From Culex pipiens pallens (Eukaryota > Arthropoda > Insecta > Diptera > Culicidae): 64,000 nucleotides of DNA. Shown here one piece after another: positions 23,401-33,894 of the stretch (its first letter is position 1; each line of letters begins with the position of its first letter). The notes below the pieces were generated by a model, which was not told the DNA's origin, searched no databases, and saw only the letters and a list, made by a program, of their open reading frames with translations. The position numbers and the translations under genes are program-made. Location: NCBI RefSeq assembly GCF_016801865.2, contig NC_068938.1:94512221-94576220 (forward strand), in the 5' to 3' direction.

Positions 23401-24218
23401 AATTAGTCCCTGAAAAAAAGTCATCAAGTTAACAGGTTACGAGCTCGAACTTGTCCTTCAAAGATTAGTTCAAATGGAAAGACAAATCTAAAACAATGTA
23501 CCAGTGTTCAAGGGGGAAGCGCGTGAATAGGGTCCTTAAGCCCTATGTCAATTTTTATGTACAAGGGTAAAAAACACGATCAAAAACCATTTCTGATCAC
23601 TTTTTGTCATTTAATGCAAGATAATAAATTGACAAGACAACAGGTCCACTTGTAACGTGCTGTCAAGTAGGACCTTTTCTGTCAAAAAGGGTCGCGAAGT
23701 ATTTTTTACAAATTGATTTAAAATCCATTTTAAATCCTTTGCGGTCTAACAAAGAGACATTGTGATCAGAAAAATAAGCTTTATCATTGTGAACAATGAT
23801 ATCACAAATCTGAGCTTAATTTTAGGACCCAATTACTGAAAGCTATTAGGACTCCGAGGAAGAAGTGGACGCCGGAGTCCGAAGACAAAGCGAATTTCAA
23901 CGGCTGCTTATGGCTTGGATCAAGGCTTGAATACTGCCCTTGTTAATCTTTATACAATAGATTTGTCAAATACGGTTCAGGTTAGGACTCCGAAATCAGT
24001 TTCACCTTCGGTACCGTTTACAAGTTTCTTCTTAATGTAAGGTATGCACATGGGAAAGAACCGGTCAAGAAAAAGATCATATGGGCAGTGTAGGGATTAT
24101 GGGTTGCAGGATTGAATATGTAATAAATTATTAAATGAGTATTTATTATAAGATTGATATAATTCATACATAAGAGTTTAGAGCGCAACAAAAAGTGCAC
24201 ACCTTCATGAATATTGCC
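23401..24218. other. Intergenic; possible old repeat
   Basis: No gene. 23640-23710 contains GCTGTCAAGTAGGACC, weakly similar to GCTGTCAAGCAAGATAC near 45581, suggesting an ancient repeat. Otherwise nothing recognised. Confidence 0.4.
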
Positions 24219-24436
24219 TTGTTAGCAGACAGATTGCGGATAGAGCGCGAGAGCGTGGTGCTAGCGAGCTGCGAGAGAGAACAACGAGCGAGAAAACAAC
24301 GAGATGCGCGCGGCCGGCGAAAGAGAGAATGAAGATTGTCAAATCAGTTTTGTGGTTAATTTGTGTGGAATAAGACGTGTTGTTTGTTAATTGCGAAATA
24401 TCTGTGCTTTTATTATAAAAGAAAGTCCCCAATCAC
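24219..24436 (+). mobile_element. Solo-LTR-like repeat, copy 1
   Basis: It matches the inverse of 31109-31327 over about 200 bp. Shared words are GACAGATTGCG, GTGTGGAATAAGACGTGTTG and GAAAGTCCCC. The dense GCGCGAG/GAGCGAG words and a TATTATAAAAGAAAG near the end resemble an LTR with a polyadenylation region. No internal retrotransposon region adjoins, so a solo LTR is my best guess. Confidence 0.5.
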
Positions 24437-24763
24437 GACCGGCAGCGCAAGCAAGCCAGAGAGGGTGAAGAAAAGCCCCAATAACTAGCTCCCTCTCCTT
24501 TGTTCTGCTGTTACTTGATCCCTTTCCTTCCGATCTGCATACTAGCCTTAAGGTGAAGAAAATTGATCATCACTATTGAAAATTCTGTATTAAATTCAAT
24601 TCAACGAATTTCTGCACCAAAAGGAATCAGCATATGCCGGTTGTTGAGTTCTTGAAGCCACTGAAAGAATGATTGATGTAAATCAATAAAATTTATAAAA
24701 TTGTGTGGTACAATCCTTGACTTTCTAGCTGGCAATCATTGATTAATGAAGATTTCCATAACT

Positions 24764-25023
24764 CGTCTGCCTGTGTGGATCAATCGGACCGCGCACTGGA
24801 CTCACAATCCAGAGGTCGCCGGTCCGAATCCCGGGGCGGACGCAAAAAATTCTAAGTGTAAATATAGGTATTCGGTGCCCTCTCCCCGTGCCCATACCTT
24901 CACACTTAGGAGACCCGGGAGGCGGAGTCTTGTCGCAAAAAGAACGATACACGCCTGTGGATCCGTTGACGAAACCGCAAGGTTTAAGAGGGCCACATTA
25001 TAAGGTGTTACGTCGATTCCGTT
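24764..25023 (+). mobile_element. tRNA-derived SINE with 11-bp target duplication
   Basis: The head 24764-24841 folds like a tRNA. A 7-bp acceptor stem GTCTGCC/GGCGGAC and an anticodon arm with loop CTCACAA (anticodon CAC) are clear, while the T-stem carries mismatches. A ~180-bp non-tRNA body follows. The direct repeat TTTCCATAACT flanks it at 24753-24763 and 25024-25034. The mismatched T-stem and target duplication mark it as a SINE, not a working tRNA gene. Confidence 0.85.
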
Positions 25024-25034
25024 TTTCCATAACT

Positions 25035-25877
25035 TTACAAGGAATGGGATAATCGTTACCAAAAAGTATCAACACATGTAGGGTATTATTCTGAACAATT
25101 TGTTGAAGGATTTTTCGCAAAATGTTGAAAACGACGCAAAATTAATATTTTTTGAATGAAAAATCATGGCAATGATGGAAGGTGAAGTTAACGGGATAAT
25201 ATACTATTAGGAATTGTGATATAAAAGCATTTGATTTGATAAAACGAAACCATCGTGGAATCCATTTCTGCTAAAGCTTCATTATATTCACTCAAACGAA
25301 TAAAGTTTATGGTTGTATTACACAATTTGAACTTAATGCCTTAACTAGGTGTATTGAGAAGAAAGACAAACTATATCGTATGACAATTCGTTGACTGTAC
25401 GACAAAAAAACAAGAAATGCTACTGCTTAACAAAACAAAAAGTACATTCGCAATTGTTCAGGTTGACTCTTATAGATCTCTGTTCGCTTTGTATGATTTT
25501 AAATGAGAAGAGAAACAGTATGTGGAGGTTTTGGATGATCAAAATGAGGCCTACTAACCAATAGAATTGAATTCCGAAATTTAGAATGCTCACGAATGGG
25601 GTAAATTACTAACAATAAGTTTGATGAGTCACAAAAAATGTATAAATTTTATATATTAAAATTCTCTCGATTACCGTATCTCTTTAATAATGTGGTATTT
25701 GTTGCATAACATCAGTACATCCCCGCGCTTGCTTCCGCTATCCAGCTGATTCTCATTTGTTTGCATGGAATCTTATAAACTCTCTCTATCCGTCCAGTTG
25801 TCTTACGCAAATATTTAGTTTGGACATTCAAATAGGTTGCACATCAAGCAGCGCGGTTCCAGAAACTCGTTGAGGTT
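25035..25877. other. 3' flank of MEMO1, no other gene
   Basis: AT-rich sequence downstream of the MEMO1 stop codon. It should contain that gene's 3' untranslated region, but no canonical AATAAA is visible on the minus strand close to the stop. Confidence 0.45.
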
Positions 25878-28800
25878 TTACTCGAAAATCAGCGAACCTG
25901 AGGCATAGCTAACGCTGGAGTCTTTCTTATCACAGCACTGATTGCTTTGGTCGTACTTGAGAAATTTGAAGCTCATCCGGTAGCCGCGCCGCTTCAGCTC
26001 CTCGACGGACTAAAAACATGGACCGAAAGTTAGGTTAAATTTGCTGAGGAGTTTATCCACCCATCAATCCGGTACCTGTAGCAACACCCCGATCGGATGG
26101 CGGCCGCAAATTGTGTTGTTGTACTTTCGCAGATACTCGGCGAAGCTCTCCGGCTTCAGTGTCTCGATCAGATCCATGCCCATCTTGTCCAGCACCTCGA
26201 TCCACTTGTAGATCGGGCCGTGCGACTCCTCGTAGTACGTGTACCGGAAGCGGGCGCCCCAGTGGCAAAAGTCGGACGAGATGACGAAGAGATTCTGCGG
26301 GTCGGCCAGGTACGGCGCCAGGATCTTGCCGTACGTTTCCTCCCAGTCGTTGCTGATCGAGCCGACCATGATTGGCACAATGGTGAACTGGTCACGGAAG
26401 CTGAACGAAACGGTAACTTATTTCTGGTTGCTGACCCAACGAGCAATACACGATTGTTTTCTGGTTGATCCCACCCGTAATACAGTCAGATCCCCCCTCC
26501 CGACAACACTTACTCTTCCATCACTTTGGCCACGTAGGGAAGGTGCATCTCGATGCTGTGCTCGTCCTCGTCAGTCTTTTGGTCCATCCACTTGAAGTGT
26601 CCGGTGGCCTCCAGCTCGGCGTTGACCTGTTGGTCAACCTTGAGGTCGTACAGCGGCGTACGACAGAACTGGGCCGCCGACAGGGCACAACGCGACAGGC
26701 GGACATGGTGGGAGGGTCCCAGGATGAAGACGCGCTTCCTAAAAACAAAGTAAACAAACACTCAAATCAACTTAAATTCTACACATCATTTCGGAAAAGC
26801 TCTACTTACACAACGGCCGGACTAATTTGTCGGTACGCCCAGGCTCCACAAGCGCCGCAGTAGCGATATCCTGCGTGTCTGTTGTGAAGAGAAAGAGAAA
26901 AAAGACATTTAGAGCAAGGATAAATTGGCGCCCTTGAAAGCTCCATTATGGTGGACGAAATAATTACGGGGCGATAATGGCGCGAGCCGGCCCAAAGGTC
27001 AGATCGGAGTCATCCAGCCATTTGGACAGTTGTCGGTTGAGTTCGGAACCTGTTGAAAGAAAAAGAAGGAATGAAACTCTGTGTAATTTATTTTGTTTGC
27101 TATTATTTTGATTTGCTTTAGAAATCTGGCGACAACACGGGAGAAGAAAAAGGCGAAAAAACTGGGTCCAGGGGAACTGTCAGCAAAGTTAACAATATTT
27201 TCATTTTAGGAAAATTGATTTTAAAAGACAATCTTATCGTCTTTGCAGACTGAACACACTAATATTAAACAGGACAAACATTGAACGAAAAGCTCCAGGA
27301 CGATAAGGCGGGAATCGTAAACGCGTCCAAAAGCAATTTAGATCGGCAGAAATTAGAATAGGGACTTATGGAACCCCTGGACGGATCTAATGAGACTAAT
27401 AGATTACACTCAACCCCCGATGGTTTGACACCAACTGTTGTCAAACGAACGCGGTCACTTTTTAGTTTGACACCCCTTTTACACGGAGTTCACTCACACT
27501 ACTGAGCGTTTGTTTCGATAGTGTGCGTGAGCGCCGTGTAAAAAGTGATAGTCCGTCACTTTTTAGTTTGACTTTGACCAACCAACAGGGTGCAAACTAA
27601 AAAAGTGTCAAACGAAAAAGTGACCAACCACCGGGGGTTGAGTGTATAATTGGTTCAGCCAGTGCACAGTAGTCCGAAACCTAAATCTAGCGTAACAAAT
27701 TTGATAGCACACGAAAGTTACAGCCGAAAAGACGTCAATTTAAAGCGTTAGTAACTAAAAAAGTTAATGCAGTTTGACCTCGCTGTTGGAAGCTTCCAAA
27801 AGTAAACATTCTAGAGTTGATTTGCAGAAAACATCTCGGACAACCAAATCTCGGAGCGTATGGTGGTGTGTCCCCACGCTTCTTCCTCCCCTGTCGATTC
27901 GGAATTGTGTTGTTGTTCGAACACTCAGTGCTCAAACTCAACCCAATTACGGATAATTTCTGCGATACGGCTTTACGCAGTAGGCCTGGCCGCTTTAACG
28001 CTTGTGATGTTTCAATGCATTCCGATGCAATGGCGCACTACAAATGTTGATGAATGACAAGAAGAGTGCTAGGCGTCATCTATCCTAAGGATCCCTTCGA
28101 AAGATTGGCTGCGCTAGGGTCTGATTAGATTAGATTAGATTAGAACTCATTTTATCTTAATTTGAAAATTAGCATTTTTTATTTTTTTTGTCTATATTTT
28201 TTGATAGAAGTGAAAAAAGTTCGTTTTTTTAAATAAAATGTTAATTTGGACAAGCTCTACAAAAAAAAGAAGTAACAAGTCTTGACTAAAATATTCTTGG
28301 AAATAACGTCATGATTCGAAATCCGGACACTTAGTACCATATTATTTTTGTTATAGCTGGCAAAAAATCATGTAATAAGTTGGAAATGTAGAAATATCAT
28401 CAGGTTTTAGTATAAACAGTCAGTTTTAAGAGAATGCATGCAAAATATGTCATTTCTAACCATTTTTCATCAGAATTTGAAAATTAAAATGACTTGTTGT
28501 GTTTCGAATCCCGGACACTGTTAAAGGCTGATTCGAAATCCGGACACTTTTGCTTCGAATTCCGGACACTCGATTTTGCTTATGAATCGTACAAATTTGG
28601 ACTGAAATGTTAGTGAATGGCATTCTTTAGGTCTCAAATAAGCTGTTAACATCAAAACAATCGATATTTTATATAAAAATTTGCTAGAATTTAAGGAAAT
28701 CAAAACCACAAATTTCTGCTTTGCTTTCCCGGTGCTTCGGACGCCTATGAAATATTTCCGTTGAAATGTTTCGCATTTTTTGTAATCTTATAATTTTATT

Positions 28801-29913
28801 TTATTGTTTTGGCATTAACTACAGCGTTCAAACAAACTTTAAATGAAAGTTGATGTTAGAATTTATGAAATAACACAGTTTTGACATTCGTAATGCGAAC
28901 TTATATCAAAATAATTGATAAAACAAGTTGAAGTGTCCGGGTTTCGAAGCGTCCGGGAATTCGAATCATGACGTTATTTCAGGAATGAATTCTGTTGACA
29001 CTAGAAATAATTTAATTAAAACTCGTTTTTTTTCATATCATTGTACATTTTTGAGCCCTTGTAGACAATTGTAGAGCTTGTCAAAATGAACATTTTTGTA
29101 CTTAAAAAACGAATTTTGGTCTATTCTATCAAAAGCAATGGGTTAAACTCCAAAATGACGTCTTTATTTCGTGTTTTGGCTCTAACTTTCGTTTGAAACG
29201 GCCTACTTTTACTCTTTTGCAACATGAATGGTTGTTTTGATGATCTCTACAAATGTCTACAAAACATCAACTCGCTATGATGTAAGCGTGAATTGATAAA
29301 TAAAAAAACCTAAACCTAAGTCACAGCACAACTGGCTCTAAAAACTTCCCGTTTGACAAAAGAACTTTGTTCTCTGGCGTTCCTTACAACTTTTTTTGAA
29401 GACACCGAAGCGCTATCTCGTCATCCTGTCAAAATAATGTCCACCATACCAAAATATGCCCCTATTGACCCTGTTCATTTGTCCCGAAGACATCAAAGCT
29501 CTAAATCTTAACGTGTGGCCACTATCAATTTTGTCACGCTAGATTTCGGTTCCGGACCGCTGTTTACACGTTGAAGCGGCCAGGCCTACTGCGTAAAGTT
29601 TACCGCAAAGATGATTCATTGAAGTGGGTTGACTTTGAGTACGGAATGTTAAAAAAATCAGCAAAATCCCATAAGTCTGCCAACACTGCCCCAAAAATGA
29701 AAATATAAGGGGCATAAAAGAGAAAGAGAGAGACAAGGCGAACAAGAATGTTGTCTTCCCAAAAAACTGCCCCCTCGGACAGCTTCCTGGAAGGCAATTA
29801 AACATCGAAATATGAGCAACAAACAAAACCTGTCATAAAAAAATGACCCCGAAACGTGTCCTACCTGAGTCGGTGTACCAACTTCCGGCGTGAGAAGCCT
29901 CCCGATAAGTCAT
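25878..29913 (-). CDS. MEMO1: MEMO1 family protein (mediator of ErbB2-driven cell motility)
   Basis: Six exons join in frame on the minus strand: 29913-29865, 27049-26968, 26878-26810, 26738-26514, 26400-26076 and 26009-25878. They encode 293 residues, against 297 in human MEMO1, with all introns GT-AG. The N-terminus reads REASHAGSWYT. HAGY, GPSHH, TDEDEHSIEMHLPY, SSDFCHWG and NTICGRHPIGVLL follow in family order. The metal-site residues of human MEMO1 (His49, His81, Cys244) correspond to His45, His77 and Cys240. The family has a LigB dioxygenase-like fold, binds copper or iron, and links receptor tyrosine kinase signalling to cytoskeleton and redox control. Intron 1 (2.8 kb) has accumulated MITEs and GATTA-tailed repeats; the other introns are 66-113 bp. 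Confidence 0.97.
27407..27644. mobile_element. TA-flanked MITE, 238 bp
   Basis: The ends read CACTCAACCCCCGATGGTT and the inverted AACCACCGGGGGTTGAGTG. TA lies on both sides (27405-27406 and 27645-27646), which suits a Tc1/mariner-type non-autonomous element. The inside repeats AGTTTGAC and CACTTTTTAG in both orientations. It sits in MEMO1 intron 1. Confidence 0.8.
27795..28143 (+). repeat. GATTA-tailed repeat family, copy 2
   Basis: Related to 20281-20580 and 38862-39172. It contains CTTCCTCCCCTGT, CTTTACGCAGTAGGCCTGGC and TTGGCTGCG and ends in a clean tail of GATTA units at 28119-28143. The clean tail indicates this orientation is the sense 3' end. The first half is strongly diverged. Left boundary approximate. 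Confidence 0.7.
28201..29132. mobile_element. Nested fold-back, TCCGGACAC family
   Basis: The outer arms 28201-28262 and about 29070-29132 pair, for example CAAGCTCTACAA against TTGTAGAGCTTG. Inside, AAATAACGTCATGATTCGAA at 28301 pairs with the complement ending at 28979. Between them the words TTCGAA and TCCGGACAC recur. No coding frame. It lies in MEMO1 intron 1. Confidence 0.75.
29133..29864 (-). other. MEMO1 intron 1, remaining part
   Basis: Intronic sequence with a short fragment (29565-29605, GAAGCGGCCAGGCCTACTGC) of the GATTA-tailed family in reverse orientation. No exon recognised. A purine-rich run lies at 29718-29737. Confidence 0.6.
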
Positions 29914-30230
29914 CTTTCGCCTGGGGATGGATTATTTCCTGTTTTGGACTTGTTTGGGTGCGTTCAGCAGAGGAAAATCTCCGTCGCCGTCGTTGTTGTC
30001 TGCAGGTCTACGAGATGCACTGAACCACTGAAAAACTTTCTTTCTGTTTTACTTTTGCCCAATGACGACGAAAGTCAATGATAGATTTTCCGTCGCGTTC
30101 CCTCTCGCCAGGTTCAATCAGCTGTTGTCTCGCTCTCTCTCTCGTTCTGGTTCAGAAATCGAACAAAAGATGAATATTTTAACGTGAATTTAATTTGATT
30201 AAATACAATTTCTTTACAAAACTTCCTTAC
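29914..30230 (-). promoter_or_regulatory. MEMO1 upstream region
   Basis: Sequence upstream of the MEMO1 start. On the minus strand, TCAGTGG near 30027-30033 resembles an insect initiator, giving a leader of about 115 nt. Acceptor-like CAG sites also lie just before the start codon. The leader may therefore be either a direct first exon or spliced from 30231-30440. Confidence 0.4.
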
Positions 30231-30440
30231 CTACGCGTGTAGAAGGTGGAAAACAGTGGAAAGTGGCACTTTTTCCAGCTTTCCACGCCCGAAAAGTACG
30301 CACAAAGGACAGACAATGTTTGGACGACAGGAAAATGACTGCTGCTGCACCCAAACTCAACAACAGAAATGAGAAACGAAGAGTGATGATGATGATGATC
30401 GAGGTATGCGATGGTTGTTTCGCTTGCGCATCAGACGTTT
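30231..30440 (-). other. Candidate non-coding first exon of MEMO1
   Basis: On the minus strand, the sequence ending CACGCGTAG is followed by a GTAAGG donor beginning at 30230. The ~200 nt upstream are non-repetitive and of leader-like composition. It could splice to an acceptor close to the MEMO1 ATG. The 5' end is not defined. Confidence 0.35.
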
Positions 30441-30754
30441 TTGACGTTTGGAAGAAACCCAGTGAAAAAAGTATGAATCGCTCGGCAAACGTCAACTTTA
30501 ATGGGACAAAATCCGATTGGCGGCAAGTTTCTAATAAGATTTAATTAAACAGTTTATGAGCATTCAGGTGCACAATGTGATTTAACGATCTTTGTGTTTT
30601 CATTAAATAACAATATGTCCCATATTTTGCATGTGTAAATACTCGGACTTGACTATTTTCTGGATATTAACAGTCTGGAGCCGATGCCCGATTTTTCTGT
30701 AACATTCTTATTGGAATTCCATATAAACTGTAGCGGGTCGCAACTGCCAACTCT
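30441..30754. other. Intergenic sequence
   Basis: No gene or clear repeat recognised between the MEMO1 upstream region and a minisatellite. Confidence 0.45.
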
Positions 30755-31100
30755 TTACTGAATACTGTCTACCATTGTCTACTGACTACTGTTAACTGTC
30801 AACTACTGTCCACCGTTTGCTGTCTAATGTCTACTAACTAGAGAACCTGGAGCTTATGCTTCGATTGGTACTTTTGGTTTGAGATGGCCGTTCTCTTATA
30901 AGCTCCAGGTTCTCTACTACTAATCACTGTCTTCTGAATTACTGTCTACTGAATACTGTTTACATAAAACTGGTAACCGTCCAATGTCTACTGCCTATTG
31001 CCTACTGTTCACTGTCTACTGTCCACCGATTACTGTCTATTGTCTACTGACTACTGTTCACTGTCTTAGTCTACTGTCTAAAGTTGTCTGACTACTGTCT
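30755..31100. repeat. Degenerate heptamer minisatellite (CTACTGT)
   Basis: Words of the type CTACTGT, CTGTCTA and TCTACTG recur roughly every 7 bp across about 340 bp, with many variants. The array is interrupted at 30839-30917 by a 79-bp palindromic insert. No coding role. Confidence 0.8.
30839..30917. repeat. 79-bp perfect-stem hairpin insert
   Basis: TAGAGAACCTGGAGCTTA at 30839 is perfectly complementary to TAAGCTCCAGGTTCTCTA ending at 30917, with a ~40-nt loop. It interrupts the minisatellite and is not built from its heptamers. It could be a tiny MITE. A microRNA-like precursor is possible but unsupported. Confidence 0.7.
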
Positions 31101-31108
31101 AATGACCA

Positions 31109-31327
31109 CAGAGTAATCGGGGACTTTCTTTCATAATAAAAACACAGATATTTTGCATATCAACACGTCTTATTCCACACAAATCAATCACAAAACAGAT
31201 TTGACAATCATCATTCTCTCTTTTACCATGGCAGCCGCGCGCTACTCGCTGTTTTCTCGCTCTTTGTTCTCGCTCGCTAGCGCACTCTCGCGCACAATGC
31301 GCAATCTGTCAAGTTATTTAGCTAACC
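31109..31327 (-). mobile_element. Solo-LTR-like repeat, copy 2
   Basis: The reverse-oriented relative of 24219-24436, containing GGGGACTTTC, AACACGTCTTATTCCACAC and CGCAATCTGTC. No adjacent internal region is present. Boundaries are approximate. Confidence 0.5.
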
Positions 31328-31440
31328 TTCGGGAAGTCGCGTGTTTTGGCATTTCATACAAGTGTCACAAGTGTCAAAGTGTGTACAAAGTAGGGTGCGC
31401 ACTAGGGTGGGTACGCTTTTCAAAAAGTTCTCGGATCAAG

Positions 31441-31600
31441 TTTTAGTATGGTTCCCATAGGGACTTTCTTGCCAAATATCAGCTCATTTGGTTGTAAACT
31501 GGCTGCGCGCATCAGGGTTAAAGTTTATATGGGAATTACTATGGGAAATTGGAACTTTTTGTTCAAACGCTCCTACAGGTCCGGGAAAATCACGCGCCAA
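31441..31600 (+). repeat. Interspersed repeat, copy 2
   Basis: A relative of 15527-15712, sharing GCCAAATATCAGCTCATTTG-type sequence, GTTTATATGGGAATTACTATG and CTCCTACAGGTC. No coding sequence. Confidence 0.65.
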
Positions 31601-32575
31601 CTTCTGGTATGGTCAGGCCTATGGAGAATGGTCTGGAGAACACTTTTCCCGAAGAGAGCATGTGGATTCGTTGTCCCTACACCTGGCGCATCGGCAAACA
31701 ATCCGATGTCTCCGGAATCAACGGTTTTCCCTCAAAAAGCATCAAATTTTCCTAAGCATGCTATGAAAGCTTGATGAACACCGCGACGCCATATGTCAGA
31801 CAGCTACCACGTCGGTGAGAAGCGGCTGAAATATTTAATTGCAAACCTTCTTTTAACTAGAAAATGATCATTTCGAGTAATCCTGATATTATTTAGTCGA
31901 ATTCAGAATCTTTGCATAGCAAATTTGTATTTTTTTGCAAATATTTCGTACCACGTGTATTTACTCCCGCTTCAATATCGGCAACAATAAACTTTAACAA
32001 CTTTGGCCAGTCTGGAACCGATTCGGGAAAATCTGCAGATTGTATGGGAAAAGTTGCGTAAAATCGTATTTTGATATCAGGTGGCAAACAAGCTAAAAAC
32101 GCCAACAAACGGAAAAAAGACAAGACGAAGTTTGTCTGGTTTAGCCTTGGGTTTATCTTGTATTTTATAAGAAAACATTTATCAATATTTTATTACTTTA
32201 ATTTTTAATTTAATTGGTTACAAATAAAATACATATTGAAATAAAATTTACTTAGCATTTTGCAGCGTTCTATTATGGTTTGCAATTATCAACAAATATA
32301 AAACATGTTATTAATGAAGTTTTTAGTAAACTTTTCTAAAATACTCGAATTTCCCTGTTGCTAAAAATTACGAAAGTATACATCATTTTATTGCACTGAT
32401 TTTAAAGATTCTACTTTTGATGAATGTGATGTTTAAGATAAGCTGCTTTTTTATCATATTTTGGAAGACTAAAATTCTAAAATCTCACTCAAACTGAAAT
32501 AGTTGAATGATTATGATAGGTTCAATTGACAGAAATTCTTCAAAATGTTCCAAAGGAAATCAAATACAACTCTTT
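31601..32575. other. Intergenic AT-rich sequence
   Basis: No supported gene or structural RNA. Three overlapping open frames at 31448-31774 are by-products of the repeat. Confidence 0.5.
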
Positions 32576-33254
32576 TGCCTTCCTCACCTCAGTGAGGAAA
32601 GGCTATAAAATCACTCGAAAAATGAACTTCTTTATTCGACCTCGTAGACCCACCTTCACGTATACATATCGACTCAGAATCAAATTCTGAACAAATGTCT
32701 GTGCGTGTGTCTGGATGTGAGTCCGTGCACACGATTATCTCCGGACTGGCTTAACCGATTTGGACCGTTTTGGTCCCTAGTTAATATTATGAAGTTTAGA
32801 ATAGTACTTCAAAAGTTATGCTAAAAAAAGGATTTTAGCTAAACTCCGGAAGATTGTAAAAAGGGTGGTTTTTGTAAGAAAACCTGTAATGCTATACATT
32901 TTTAGAAAGGTATTTGAAAGATCTTTCCAACGCGTTGAAAAAATTGAAGAACCCCATCAAAAGTTATGAGCACTTAAGTGTTATTTATACACTTTTTGAG
33001 GCCGGATCTCAAACATTTTGATGAAAAAGTTGTCCGGATCTATCATGCGACCCATCGTTGGATAGGTAATCATAAGACCTTTCCAACGAGCCCAAAATAT
33101 TGAAAATCTGTCAACCCTATCAAAAGTTATTAGCACTTTAGTGTTTTTGACACATTTTTTCGCCGGATCTCAGATATTTTGATAAAAATAAGTGTTATTT
33201 ATACACTTTCTTGAGGCTGTGTAGTGTATTCAATTTATGAATGCGAGGAAGGCA
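32576..33254. mobile_element. GAGGAAGGC-ended interspersed element
   Basis: The left end TGCCTTCCTC at 32576 and right end GAGGAAGGCA at 33245-33254 are inverted. The inside holds two diverged tandem modules of about 130 bp sharing CCGGATCT, TTTCCAACG and CATCAAAAGTTAT. A truncated relative starts the window at 1. It is non-coding and probably a non-autonomous element of mosquito genomes. Confidence 0.75.
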
Positions 33255-33281
33255 CCAACCACATAAAGGTGGATTAAGTAA

Positions 33282-33587
33282 TGGCCTATCTACAATCACT
33301 TAGCTTAGAATAGTTAAGTAAAGTAAAACTTAGAAAATGTACACAACTTACGGCCGTCATCCACAATCAACTTAGAAAATTTGCTGGGCTGATATACGTT
33401 GCTATGCAGTTGTTTGTTTACCTTTGATATGGAAACGTCAACTTACCGTAGATTTTGAAATTTTCCAAACCATACGTCAAGTTTCTAATTTTATTCCTTT
33501 TCATTGTAGAAGATCAGATTCATTTCCATTGATTCAAACTCCTAAGCTAAGTGAAATTTTCTAAGTTAAGTGATTGTAGATAGGCCA
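33282..33587. mobile_element. Tourist-like MITE with TAA duplication
   Basis: The ends TGGCCTATCTACAATCACTT and its complement AAGTGATTGTAGATAGGCCA are near-perfect over about 28 bp. TAA flanks both sides (33279-33281 and 33588-33590). A 3-bp TAA duplication is typical of PIF/Harbinger elements. Length 306 bp, non-coding. It lies just downstream of the preceding element and 300 bp upstream of the CYB5D1-like gene. Confidence 0.85.
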
Positions 33588-33590
33588 TAA

Positions 33591-33894
33591 CGTTTTTATT
33601 TTCAAATAAATAATTTGTGCCATGACGTTTAAATTTGTAACTTCTGGAGTTTTTTTGAAAGGGTAAAAAAAGGGTCAAAAAAAAAACTCCAGACTTGAAC
33701 TGCTGCTAAAATTTGTCCCAAAATTCTTACACTAAATAAATACTGTCTACTTAAATAAATATTTTTTTTTTTAATATAATGTTTTGTAAATACAAGTTTT
33801 GTAGCAGATTCAGTTTGCCATGACTCCATGAATTCATTTTATAACGTTGTCAAAAACCTTGTGTAAAACGACACTCGATCCTGTAGAATTTGGA
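33591..33894 (+). promoter_or_regulatory. Upstream region of the CYB5D1-like gene
   Basis: AT-rich sequence between a MITE and the start codon. No TATA box or initiator can be picked with confidence. Confidence 0.35.

Noticed and set aside
24764..24841. Functional tRNA gene (anticodon CAC)
   Set aside because: T-stem mismatches, a non-tRNA body and an 11-bp target duplication show a SINE.
26097..26863. Plus-strand frames of 118-132 codons
   Set aside because: Antisense to MEMO1 exons, which are confirmed by homology and splice sites.
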